From Obesumbacterium proteus (GTDB taxonomy: Bacteria > Pseudomonadota > Gammaproteobacteria > Enterobacterales > Enterobacteriaceae), in assembly GCF_001586165.1 (NCBI RefSeq), contig NZ_CP014608.1:1736001-1800000 (forward strand): a DNA stretch of 64,000 nt, read 5' to 3'. Within the stretch, counting starts at the first letter, position 1. Each line of letters opens with the position of its first letter. Shown one piece after another: positions 36,883 through 44,444 of this stretch. Below the pieces are notes generated by a model, which worked only from the letters and a program-made list of their open reading frames with translations, made no database searches and was not told the origin of the DNA. The position numbers and the translations under genes are program-made.

Positions 36883-36943
36883 GGAAGGTGGTACCGGCGT
36901 ATTCGATAAAAAGAGTAGCGTTTCTTACTTGTGTTAGTTTCAT
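36859..36943 (-). pseudogene. 5' remnant of a metallo-beta-lactamase-fold hydrolase
   Basis: Reads MKLTQVRNATLFIEYAGTTF and then LIDPMLAE, the standard N terminus of a UlaG-like MBL-fold hydrolase family. After the alanine-glutamate the similarity stops and the sequence becomes that of the LuxR gene. Only about 28 codons remain, so it is a truncated gene marking the right edge of the AT-rich island. On the same strand further upstream, another open frame (37094-36876, MSDITEKMLANYIGP) overlaps it and looks like an additional gene scrap I cannot identify. Confidence 0.7.
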
Positions 36944-37218
36944 GGCTATCCTGTTTGGCGTTGATAGGCACCGGAGTGCCTGAATATTGCCAGTATAAAA
37001 AGATGGCCTGAGCGTCGTGACAGGGCTGAGGGACAATGATCGATGTAATCGGGCCAATGTAGTTTGCTAACATTTTTTCGGTGATATCAGACATGAGCTT
37101 AATTTTGTTGAACGGGTAAAAATGCTTTTATCAAACTTTGATGTATATGCTTTACCGAATGCATCATTGATTTTATCAACCCGCAGAGTATCCTGTTGCC
37201 AAATATCTAGGAGGAACG
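36944..37218. promoter_or_regulatory. Remnant DNA and ars promoter region
   Basis: The left half contains an unidentified minus-strand gene scrap. The right half is the AT-rich upstream region of arsR, with a perfect 13-base palindrome ATCAAA-C-TTTGAT at 37130-37142 and a second ATCATTGATTTTATC tract near 37165. Either could be the ArsR operator, but neither is a close match to the E. coli site, so this is tentative. AGGAGG precedes arsR. Confidence 0.45.
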
Positions 37219-37569
37219 ATGCCGCTAGCTTGTCTGCAACTTTTCAAAAATCTATCTGATGAAACTCGTCTGGGCATCGTGTTATTGCTCAGGGAAATGG
37301 GAGAATTGTGCGTGTGCGATTTGTGTACCGCACTGGAACAGTCACAGCCGAAAATCTCTCGTCATTTGGCGATGTTACGTGAAAGCGGACTGTTATTGGA
37401 TCGCAAGCAGGGGAAGTGGGTTTACTATCGTTTATCCCCGCATATGCCTTCTTGGGCGGCTCAGGTTATTGAGCAGGCTTGGTTAAGTCAGCAAGATGAC
37501 ATTAAAGTTCTCGCCCGTAAGTTGTCCGTGGCTAACTGTTCTAGCAGCGGCAAAGCTGTTTGTATCTAA
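37219..37569 (+). CDS. arsR: Arsenical resistance operon repressor
   Basis: ArsR/SmtB-family repressor of 116 residues that leaves DNA on binding As(III) or Sb(III). The metalloid site is the cysteine group C31, C33 and C36 (GELCVCDLC) at the start of the DNA-binding helix. The winged helix follows (QPKISRHLAMLRESGLL). It has an AGGAGG ribosome-binding site. It is the first gene of arsRBC and should repress its own operon. Confidence 0.95.
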   Translation: MPLACLQLFKNLSDETRLGIVLLLREMGELCVCDLCTALEQSQPKISRHLAMLRESGLLLDRKQGKWVYYRLSPHMPSWAAQVIEQAWLSQQDDIKVLARKLSVANCSSSGKAVCI

Positions 37570-37627
37570 AAAATTCACCTAAACATATATGTTTTTGTAT
37601 ATATGAAATCATGATGAGGGAAATGTT

Positions 37628-38917
37628 ATGTTACTGGCAGGCGCTATTTTTGTCCTGACCATCGTTTTGGTTATCTGGCAGCCGAAGGGATTAGGGATCG
37701 GTTGGAGTGCGACGTTGGGCGCAGTACTGGCTTTGATCTCTGGCGTTGTACATTTAGGCGATATTCCCGTGGTGTGGAATATCGTTTGGAACGCGACAGC
37801 AACGTTTATTGCCGTGATCATCATCAGCCTGCTTCTGGATGAATCCGGCTTTTTCGAATGGGCGGCGCTGCACGTTTCTCGTTGGGGAAATGGTCGAGGG
37901 CGCCTGCTGTTCACTTATATCGTTTTGCTCGGTGCAGCAGTAGCGGCACTGTTCGCCAACGATGGAGCTGCGCTTATTTTAACGCCGATTGTTATCGCCA
38001 TGCTGTTGGCGCTTGGCTTTAGTAAAAGCACCACGCTGGCATTCGTGATGGCTGCTGGGTTTATTGCCGACACCGCCAGCTTGCCGCTTATTGTCTCGAA
38101 CTTGGTGAATATCGTCTCTGCCGATTTCTTCCATCTGGGATTCACCGAATATGCGTCGGTGATGGTGCCAGTGGATATTGCCGCAATTATTGCCACGTTG
38201 GCGATGCTGCATTGGTTCTTTCGCAAAGACATTCCGCCAACCTATGACCTTGAACGTCTCAAAGAACCTGTAAAAGCAATCAAAGATCCAGCAACGTTCA
38301 GGACTGGCTGGATCGTTTTGATTCTTCTGCTGGTTGGCTTTTTCGTTTTGGAGCCGCTCGGTATTCCCGTTAGCGCGATTGCGGCGGTGGGGGCTGTTAT
38401 CCTGTTTGCGGTGGCGAAACGAGGTCATGCCATTAACACCGGTAAAGTGCTGCGCGGTGCGCCTTGGCAGATTGTGATTTTTTCGCTCGGGATGTATCTG
38501 GTGGTCTATGGTTTACGCAATGCGGGATTAACCGAATACCTCTCTGGCGTGCTGAACGTGTTGGCAGATAAAGGCCTTTGGGCCGCGACGTTTGGCACTG
38601 GATTCCTGACAGCTTTCCTGTCTTCCATCATGAACAACATGCCTACCGTGCTGGTTGGCGCTCTCTCTATCGATGGCAGCACCGCAACAGGCGTTATTAA
38701 AGAAGCGATGATTTATGCCAACGTGATTGGCTGCGATTTAGGGCCAAAAATCACCCCGATTGGCAGTTTAGCGACGCTGCTTTGGCTGCATGTGCTTTCG
38801 CAGAAGAACATGACTATCACATGGGGGTATTATTTCCGCACTGGGATTATCATGACTCTGCCTGTGCTGTTTGTAACGCTGGCCGCGCTGGCGCTACGTC
38901 TCTCTTTCACTTCGTAA
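37628..38917 (+). CDS. arsB: Arsenite efflux pump ArsB
   Basis: 429-residue inner-membrane arsenite/antimonite antiporter with many hydrophobic helices. Family-typical stretches are IWQPKGLGIGWSA, FANDGAALILTPIV, SSIMNNMPTVLV and GCDLGPKITPIGSLATLL. No ArsA ATPase or ArsD is encoded here, so it would work as a secondary carrier driven by the proton motive force. It has a GAGGGAAA ribosome-binding site and lies 58 bases after arsR. Confidence 0.97.
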   Translation: MLLAGAIFVLTIVLVIWQPKGLGIGWSATLGAVLALISGVVHLGDIPVVWNIVWNATATFIAVIIISLLLDESGFFEWAALHVSRWGNGRGRLLFTYIVLLGAAVAALFANDGAALILTPIVIAMLLALGFSKSTTLAFVMAAGFIADTASLPLIVSNLVNIVSADFFHLGFTEYASVMVPVDIAAIIATLAMLHWFFRKDIPPTYDLERLKEPVKAIKDPATFRTGWIVLILLLVGFFVLEPLGIPVSAIAAVGAVILFAVAKRGHAINTGKVLRGAPWQIVIFSLGMYLVVYGLRNAGLTEYLSGVLNVLADKGLWAATFGTGFLTAFLSSIMNNMPTVLVGALSIDGSTATGVIKEAMIYANVIGCDLGPKITPIGSLATLLWLHVLSQKNMTITWGYYFRTGIIMTLPVLFVTLAALALRLSFTS

Positions 38918-38929
38918 TGAGATACTAAC

Positions 38930-39355
38930 ATGAGCAATATTACGATTTATCACAACCCAGCCTGCGGCACGTCGCGTAACACTCTGGAGATGATCCGCAA
39001 TAGCGGTACTGAGCCGACCGTTATTCTTTACCTCGAGACTCCACCTTCACGCGATGAGCTGGTCAAACTCATTGCAGATATGGGTATTTCAGTACGGGCG
39101 CTGCTGCGTAAAAACGTCGAGCCGTATGATGAACTGGGTCTAGCCGAAGATAAATTTACTGACGAGCAGCTCATCGACGTTATGTTGCAGCATCCGATCC
39201 TGATTAACCGTCCGATTGTGGTGACGCCACTGGGAACTAAACTGTGCCGTCCGTCCGAGGTAGTTCTGGATATCCTTCCTGATGTGCAGCAAGGTGCTTT
39301 CACCAAAGAAGACGGTGAGAAGGTGGTTGATGATGCAGGTAAACGAATAGCGTAA
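38930..39355 (+). CDS. arsC: Glutaredoxin-dependent arsenate reductase
   Basis: Reduces arsenate to arsenite for ArsB. 141 residues, the R773/E. coli type. The catalytic cysteine is C12 in HNPACGTSRNTLEM. The conserved arginines appear in LLRKNVEPYDELGL, INRPIVVTPLGTKLCRP. It follows arsB by 12 bases and closes the operon. A GGGGGC-type short hairpin past the stop (about 39361-39380) lacks a T-run. Confidence 0.96.
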   Translation: MSNITIYHNPACGTSRNTLEMIRNSGTEPTVILYLETPPSRDELVKLIADMGISVRALLRKNVEPYDELGLAEDKFTDEQLIDVMLQHPILINRPIVVTPLGTKLCRPSEVVLDILPDVQQGAFTKEDGEKVVDDAGKRIA

Positions 39356-39447
39356 ACATCAAGGGGGCAAACGCCCCTATGCCAATGACTTCTAGTGACT
39401 TCACCAAAACCTTCAGCAGGTCTGCCTCAATCACTTTTGAATTTCTA

Positions 39448-40359
39448 TTAGTCGAGCAGGCCATCTTCTGCCGCTTTAACCAAGGTATCCACAACGTAGC
39501 GGATTTTTGGTAGTAGCTGGCGGCTTTTCGGCCATAGGGCGCTAATCGACATTTCGCCTCTGGAATAGCGAGGAAGGACCTCGCGCAGTTCACCGCTTGC
39601 GAGATATTTTCCCACCAGCCACAGCGGCAGTTGTGAGAGCCCACTTCCCGCCAATGTGGCGGCAAGCATGGCATCGCCATCGCCAAACTCATGTGTTGGA
39701 GGGGGAGTAAAGCGGCTGGTTTGGCCATCATCTCCTTTCAACAACCATGAAATAGGCTGATTGCGACGAAGCCCAACAATACACCGATGCTGGTGCAGCT
39801 CATCGGGGCTGGCGGGTTCTCCACGGTAAAGAAGGTAATCCGGCGATGCACAGATAACTAGCTTCTGAGTCGTCAATTTCCTCGCGACCAAACTACTGCT
39901 ATCCGTTAGTTCACCAATGCGGATCACAAGATCAATGCCTTCTTCGATCAGGTCTACAAACCTCTCACTGAACGTGACGGTGAGTGTCAGCTCAGGATAG
40001 CGCTGGGTGATGTCTAACAGGATAGGAAGTATGCGCTGTCGTCCGAACGCGGCGGGTAAATCAACGCGAAGCTGTCCTGATGGCTGGCTGGTATGAGAGG
40101 TTAGTTCGGCCTCGGCCTGTTCCAGTATCTCTATGGCGCTCTGGCAACTGGTAAGAAATCGCTCGCCATCTGGGGTTAGGCTAAGACTTCGGGTCGAGCG
40201 TTGAAACAGCTTCAGCCCGAGGCGATCTTCAAGACGGCTGACGCTTTTCCCAACGGCCGATTTGGTGAGCCCCAATTTTTCCGCCGCCGCAGTGAAACTC
40301 CCCAGTTGGGCGGTGCTGACAAAGGCTGTAATACTGCCAAGATGATCGGTTTTTCGCAT
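39448..40359 (-). CDS. LysR-family regulator divergent from EthD gene
   Basis: 303-residue LysR regulator. HTH domain at about 8-66 (GSITAFVSTAQLGSFTAAAE, KSAVGKSVSRLEDRLGLKLF) and an effector-binding domain of the AaeR/DmlR-like group (VDLPAAFGRQRILPIL, DLVIRIGEL, ISALWPKSRQLLPKIR). It is divergent from the EthD-domain gene with a 19-base dyad in between, so this gene is its most likely target. The inducer is unknown. Confidence 0.9.
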   Translation of the reverse strand: MRKTDHLGSITAFVSTAQLGSFTAAAEKLGLTKSAVGKSVSRLEDRLGLKLFQRSTRSLSLTPDGERFLTSCQSAIEILEQAEAELTSHTSQPSGQLRVDLPAAFGRQRILPILLDITQRYPELTLTVTFSERFVDLIEEGIDLVIRIGELTDSSSLVARKLTTQKLVICASPDYLLYRGEPASPDELHQHRCIVGLRRNQPISWLLKGDDGQTSRFTPPPTHEFGDGDAMLAATLAGSGLSQLPLWLVGKYLASGELREVLPRYSRGEMSISALWPKSRQLLPKIRYVVDTLVKAAEDGLLD

Positions 40360-40395
40360 AAATTTTCGTCAGACGTATTCGGCTAGGATGCTAAT

Positions 40396-40417
40396 TGTAG
40401 AATCTATGTCTACATAG
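40396..40417. promoter_or_regulatory. Predicted operator between LysR and EthD genes
   Basis: Perfect inverted repeat TGTAGA-N7-TCTACA (40396-40414), overlapping a second perfect dyad CTATGT-CT-ACATAG (40404-40417). LysR regulators bind such dyads in the shared promoter region of the gene they control. Confidence 0.65.
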
Positions 40418-40545
40418 TAGCGAATGAAAGCCTGTTTATCATGCAATAAAAAACAATCATAGTGGTTGGCACAGTAACAGGCTCACCCTGTGCATTACAG
40501 GGCGCATCTCGCATACTCGGCACAGTTAGTTTTGAGGAGAACGGT

Positions 40546-40872
40546 ATGTCATCAGTTAAGGGTTTCAAACATGTGGGCTTTCTTACGCGTAAAAAAGGCC
40601 AAAGTTTTGAAGATTTTGTTCAGCACTGGGAGCATGTACACACGGCGATTACGCTTAAACTTCCAGGCCTAAAAGGGTATGTGCTCAATCCTATTGACCG
40701 AGAAAAATACCCTGATTCTCCCGTTGATGGTTTCTCGGAGCTCTGGTTTGACTCCATTGAAGCCGCAATTGCGGCTTTTGATTCACCCATTGGTCAGAAA
40801 GCTTACGAAGATGTTCCAAACTTCGTGGAACAGGCAGCGATTACCTATGTTACTGAAATCAGAAAGCTGTAA
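40546..40872 (+). CDS. EthD-domain protein
   Basis: 108-residue small protein of the EthD / dimeric alpha-beta barrel superfamily (KHVGFLTRKKGQSFEDFVQH, HTAITLKLPGLKGYVLNPI). Members are involved in breakdown of ethers or other xenobiotics, often with unclear chemistry. The start at 40546 is preceded by GAGGAGAACGGT; the 28 residues upstream in the open frame are not EthD-like. It is transcribed away from a LysR gene. The function in this organism cannot be stated. Confidence 0.8.
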   Translation: MSSVKGFKHVGFLTRKKGQSFEDFVQHWEHVHTAITLKLPGLKGYVLNPIDREKYPDSPVDGFSELWFDSIEAAIAAFDSPIGQKAYEDVPNFVEQAAITYVTEIRKL

Positions 40873-40921
40873 ATCACAGCGTAGTGTAATGGCTTATTTC
40901 TGACTGGAATCGCTTTCGCCA

Positions 40922-41437
40922 TTAGGCCTGTTTATCTGCATGAATAATACGAAACCCATTCCCCACAGCCACTGCGCCCGCGGATAAATCTTTAGTGACC
41001 ACGGTGCCTGCGCCGATTGTTGCACCGTCGCCGATATGAATGTCACCAATGACTATCGCATTAGCACCAAACTCAATATCGTTGCCCAATACTGGGCTGT
41101 TGCTGATGCGACCGTCGCGGTGTGTGACGTTGCCGATGGTGACGCCCTGACGCAGGATGCAGTTCTCGCCTATGATCACATCGCGACCAATAACCACGCT
41201 GTGCGGGTGGTAGATTTTAAGTCCGTAACCAATACGTGCGTGGTGTGGGATCTCAACGCAAAACAGGCATTCGCTGACCAGTTTGTTGAGGATAACAAAG
41301 GGGAGTCCGAGTAGTTTAAGCAGTGGATTGCGGCTGCGCCACAGCGTCGCCATCCGGTAAAACAAGATCACCAGTTTTGCTTTTAGTGCGCCAGCGCTGG
41401 CGATCTCTCGCCAAGCGCGTTGCAGGTTATTTGCCAT
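40922..41437 (-). CDS. Hexapeptide-repeat acetyltransferase (CysE/WcaB-like)
   Basis: 171 residues, left-handed beta-helix acyltransferase. The C-terminal half shows repeated [LIV]-G-x4 steps (HSVVIGRDVIIGENCILRQG, GNDIEFGANAIVIG, GDGATIGAGTVVTKDLSAG), and CVEIPHHARIGYGLKIYH resembles serine acetyltransferase. The start at 41437 follows AAGTGAG. It is the last gene of the EPS operon, so it most likely acetylates a sugar of the polysaccharide rather than serine (inference from context). Confidence 0.85.
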   Translation of the reverse strand: MANNLQRAWREIASAGALKAKLVILFYRMATLWRSRNPLLKLLGLPFVILNKLVSECLFCVEIPHHARIGYGLKIYHPHSVVIGRDVIIGENCILRQGVTIGNVTHRDGRISNSPVLGNDIEFGANAIVIGDIHIGDGATIGAGTVVTKDLSAGAVAVGNGFRIIHADKQA

Positions 41438-41463
41438 GAGCAGTCTCACTTATTGCAACGTAA

Positions 41464-42891
41464 TTATTGCAAGGTAATGGTTGAGAGGCGATACCAACCG
41501 TCGTTTTGTTGGCCTTCGTTTGCCAGCTGTATGCGTGCTTTACCTGATTTGTCGATGAGTGCGACATCCACAAAGTAGCGCCCAGATTTCAGATTGCTCG
41601 GTACGGCGAGAGTAGAGTGGAGGGCGTGCTGGCCCGGAAGCCACTGGCGGATGTCAGCGTCTGTCACGGCTTGTGTAACGGTGTTCCCCTGTTCATCCTG
41701 TAAACGCCACGCTAAACGATAAGGCAAATAGATAGGCGCCACGCCGTCGTTTGACCATTGGCTATCCAAAATAATTGGCTGCCCAAGGGGGCTTGTTTTG
41801 TCATGGGTGAGTGATACAACGCGGAAACGATAGCCTATTTTTTCTAGGGCTTTGTCGACAATATCACGGTACTTTTCCGGAACCTCACGCGACTTCAGGT
41901 TGAGCGTGCTGGCATGGTGCGCTAGCGCCCAGTCAAAACTGGCTTGCACTTGCTCACGGGTATAATGCTGAACGGAAAGCCATTCGGCCATGTAGCCACA
42001 GATCTCAAGGCTGATGGGTGCTTTCTTCCATGCTGTATTAAAGCCAGACCAACTGGCCTGAGCGGCGGCAAGCCGTTGCGGATAGTCATCGCGCATATGG
42101 CTCCAATCTTGGGTAAAGTTATGCCAGTCACCCCAGCAGTCTGCACGCCAGCCTGCGCCTTTCTTCGCGGCATACGCCAGAGTTTCACCGCCGCTGATAA
42201 GCATAATTTTTGGCGTGTGAGGGAAGGCGGTGAAATGCATATCGACGTAGCGATTGAGTTGCTCGGTGCTATAGCGTTCTAGCAGTGGTTTGACGGTTGG
42301 AAAATTGCTGTTGTGCCATTCTCCCCATGACCCAACCATGCCAATGTCGAGAAAGGCTAATTCTGGATTGCCGTCATAGCGTTTGCCAAAGGCGTTTAAC
42401 AGGCGTTGGGCGTATTGGATAAAGACAGGATCATCAAGATCGGGAACGAAGGTTTTTCCGTTCGCTGTCCACGTGCCTTTGATGCCTTTTTTAATTAGCC
42501 AATCGGGAATGCGTGAACCTGAGTCGGGTTCTTCGAGTGTCATAAACCGCAAACCTACGTTCATGGCCGGTTTATGGCGGGCGGCGACGGCAAAAGCACC
42601 ATCGACCAGTGTGTAGTTAAATTTACCTTCAACAGGCTCTAAATCGCTCCAGTAGAAGCGCTGATATTCAATACCGGTATTGGGATATTTTGACTCAGAC
42701 AGGCGCTCGCCGTAGCCGTCGTGGAAACTGGCCACGCCGTTGCCCGGATTGGTCAAGGGGCCGCTGATGGCGTGGGGAGTGACGGTGATTTTATTTTCAC
42801 TGGCGCTCGCCGATAAAGCAGAGAGCGCGATACCACACACGGCAATCATCAGTGTGACTATGTTCGTGAACCCGAGGCGTTTAGGCCACAT
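41464..42891 (-). CDS. Exported DUF4832-like, glycoside-hydrolase-fold protein
   Basis: 475 residues when started at 42891 (AGGA seven bases upstream); 481 if the earlier ATG is used. It has a clear signal peptide (TNIVTLMIAVCGIALSALSA, cleavage after SASA), so it is periplasmic or secreted. A predicted TIM-barrel with glycosidase-like blocks YQRFYWSDLEPVEGKFNY, FLDIGMVGSWGEWHN and LISGGETLAY is followed by a C-terminal beta-domain (GRYFVDVALIDKSGKARIQ). The acidic residues in GSWGEWHN are candidates for catalysis. I recall DUF4832 as the best family match, but no activity is established. In this operon it could cut or edit the exopolysaccharide. Confidence 0.7.
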   Translation of the reverse strand: MWPKRLGFTNIVTLMIAVCGIALSALSASASENKITVTPHAISGPLTNPGNGVASFHDGYGERLSESKYPNTGIEYQRFYWSDLEPVEGKFNYTLVDGAFAVAARHKPAMNVGLRFMTLEEPDSGSRIPDWLIKKGIKGTWTANGKTFVPDLDDPVFIQYAQRLLNAFGKRYDGNPELAFLDIGMVGSWGEWHNSNFPTVKPLLERYSTEQLNRYVDMHFTAFPHTPKIMLISGGETLAYAAKKGAGWRADCWGDWHNFTQDWSHMRDDYPQRLAAAQASWSGFNTAWKKAPISLEICGYMAEWLSVQHYTREQVQASFDWALAHHASTLNLKSREVPEKYRDIVDKALEKIGYRFRVVSLTHDKTSPLGQPIILDSQWSNDGVAPIYLPYRLAWRLQDEQGNTVTQAVTDADIRQWLPGQHALHSTLAVPSNLKSGRYFVDVALIDKSGKARIQLANEGQQNDGWYRLSTITLQ

Positions 42892-42915
42892 GGTGTATTC
42901 CTTATTCATACAAAT

Positions 42916-43320
42916 TTACTCGCGATGCTGCATCAGCCAGTCCCAAAGACCGAGATGGTAGTTTGGGAAGATATCGATGCCGAGGGCTGACTTGATCAGA
43001 TAAAGCGAGATAAATACCGAGCCAGCGGCGGCAATAGCGGCCAAAATAACTAAGATTGAAACAATGAAACGCCGCAAAGGAGATTCTTGGCGTGGTCGGC
43101 GGCGTAGATCGCGGCCAAACAAAAACACCAAATAAAAGCGTTTGGTGAACAGTGGAAAACTGCGGCGAATATCGATCTGATGACGTGTCACTAGCGTAAT
43201 GTCGAGAACGGCTTTCTCCACTGCCTGCTTTTGCTCGTCAGTCAGCGAGTCGATCGTTTTCTCATCGAGCGCACGGTAGAAACGCTCTAGAACGAGCGGT
43301 CGTTTGTCAGATTTTTCCAC
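42916..43320 (-). CDS. Small membrane protein of the EPS operon, unknown function
   Basis: 134 residues, GTG start one base after... the preceding gene's stop region, so translation is coupled. The first 85 residues are charged and probably helical (ERFYRALDEKTIDSLTDEQK, KAVLDITLVTRHQIDIRRSF). A single hydrophobic segment follows (FIVSILVILAAIAAAGSVFI), and the tail is short and aromatic (YHLGLWDWLMQHRE). No enzyme motif is seen. It may be an accessory factor for one of the transferases. Not recognised as any characterised family. Confidence 0.7.
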   Translation of the reverse strand: MEKSDKRPLVLERFYRALDEKTIDSLTDEQKQAVEKAVLDITLVTRHQIDIRRSFPLFTKRFYLVFLFGRDLRRRPRQESPLRRFIVSILVILAAIAAAGSVFISLYLIKSALGIDIFPNYHLGLWDWLMQHRE

Positions 43321-43322
43321 GT

Positions 43323-44444
43323 TTAACCTGTTGATTTGTTTGATGTGTTTTTATATATCTGCATCGTTTGTTCAGCAATGGTATCCCAGTTATAGCGAGC
43401 CAAATAATGCTGATAATCTGTGGTTGGCAGGTTGCTGCGGCTGGCAATTTTTTCTGCGAGAGCTGCCACGTTCCCAACAGGAAAATAGGCATCTGGCTCC
43501 AAGCCAACCTCTAGATTAGCCGGAATGTCACTGATAACGGCGGGCAGAGAGTAGGACATCGCCTCCAGCAGCGCAATCGGCAATCCTTCGTGATAGGACG
43601 GCATAACAAACAGCCGCGCCTGAGCAAATAGCGCCTGTAATACGGCACCGCGCTGAAAACCGGTGAGGATCACGCCCGGAGTATTGCGCGCCAGTTGTTT
43701 CAGTTTTTCACTGTAGGGCGTTGGGTGATCGGCATCGCCAACCAGCACCAGTGGGAATGAGACGCCAGATTGTTTCCACGCTTCAATCAAATCATGCAGA
43801 CCTTTTTCTTCCACGAAACGACCGACTGCAACGATATATTCCCCTGCCTGTAATGAAAACTGCGTCATCGTTTGGCTGGCGATAGCCGGATCTAGCGGCG
43901 CAGGGAGATTAACACCGTTGGGGATCAGATGAGCATCATTACGACCGTAGGTGTTTTTAACTAGCGTATTAATTACTTCAGAAATGACGATGACTTCGTT
44001 GGCATATTTCACCGCCCAACGCTCGCCCAGCATGAGCGCCATTCGGGCGAAGCGTCCCCATTTTTGGCGTGCATAGTCGGGACCGTGATGGGTGAACACA
44101 ACCTTTTTGCCGAGTAAGCGCAGCAGCGGAACCACCAGCCCGGGGCCAATAGCGTGCACATGTACGATATCTGAACCATCAAAGCGGGTCGCAAGCGCCG
44201 CCAGCGTGGAGTGAATGATCGCTTCCAGTGATTTTTTCTTCGGTGCCCAGATTGAGCGAGTTTTCACGCCGCGATAAACCGAACGCTGATAATTGACATA
44301 GGGTGAACGGGCAATGACGCAGATATCAACCTCATTTTGATAGCGCGCTTTAATAGCCGGATAGAGGTTCTGGCAGTGCGTTTCTACGCCGCCTAAAACG
44401 TCGGGAATACCCCGCGTACCCAGTACTGTAATTCGCTTAGTCAT
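43323..44444 (-). CDS. GT4-type glycosyltransferase (DUF1972-like N terminus)
   Basis: 373 residues, GT-B fold. The N-terminal ITVLGTRGIPDVLGGVETH is typical of a rhamnosyl/galactosyl transferase subgroup with a DUF1972 N domain. The C-terminal donor-site block is MPSYHEGLPIALLEAMSYSL with the E-x7-E motif of GT4. The start at 44444 is used because the ATG overlaps the stop of the upstream gene (ATGACTAA); an earlier in-frame ATG lies inside it. Cytoplasmic; adds one sugar of the EPS repeat unit. Donor and linkage cannot be told. Confidence 0.88.
   Translation of the reverse strand: MTKRITVLGTRGIPDVLGGVETHCQNLYPAIKARYQNEVDICVIARSPYVNYQRSVYRGVKTRSIWAPKKKSLEAIIHSTLAALATRFDGSDIVHVHAIGPGLVVPLLRLLGKKVVFTHHGPDYARQKWGRFARMALMLGERWAVKYANEVIVISEVINTLVKNTYGRNDAHLIPNGVNLPAPLDPAIASQTMTQFSLQAGEYIVAVGRFVEEKGLHDLIEAWKQSGVSFPLVLVGDADHPTPYSEKLKQLARNTPGVILTGFQRGAVLQALFAQARLFVMPSYHEGLPIALLEAMSYSLPAVISDIPANLEVGLEPDAYFPVGNVAALAEKIASRSNLPTTDYQHYLARYNWDTIAEQTMQIYKNTSNKSTG

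Noticed and set aside
27482..37218. Search for a direct repeat of the thrW 3' end (attR) and an integrase
   Set aside because: No second copy of the TTCGACTCC...ATCGGCACC end and no integrase gene seen up to the ars operon. The island is therefore not called a prophage or integrative element.
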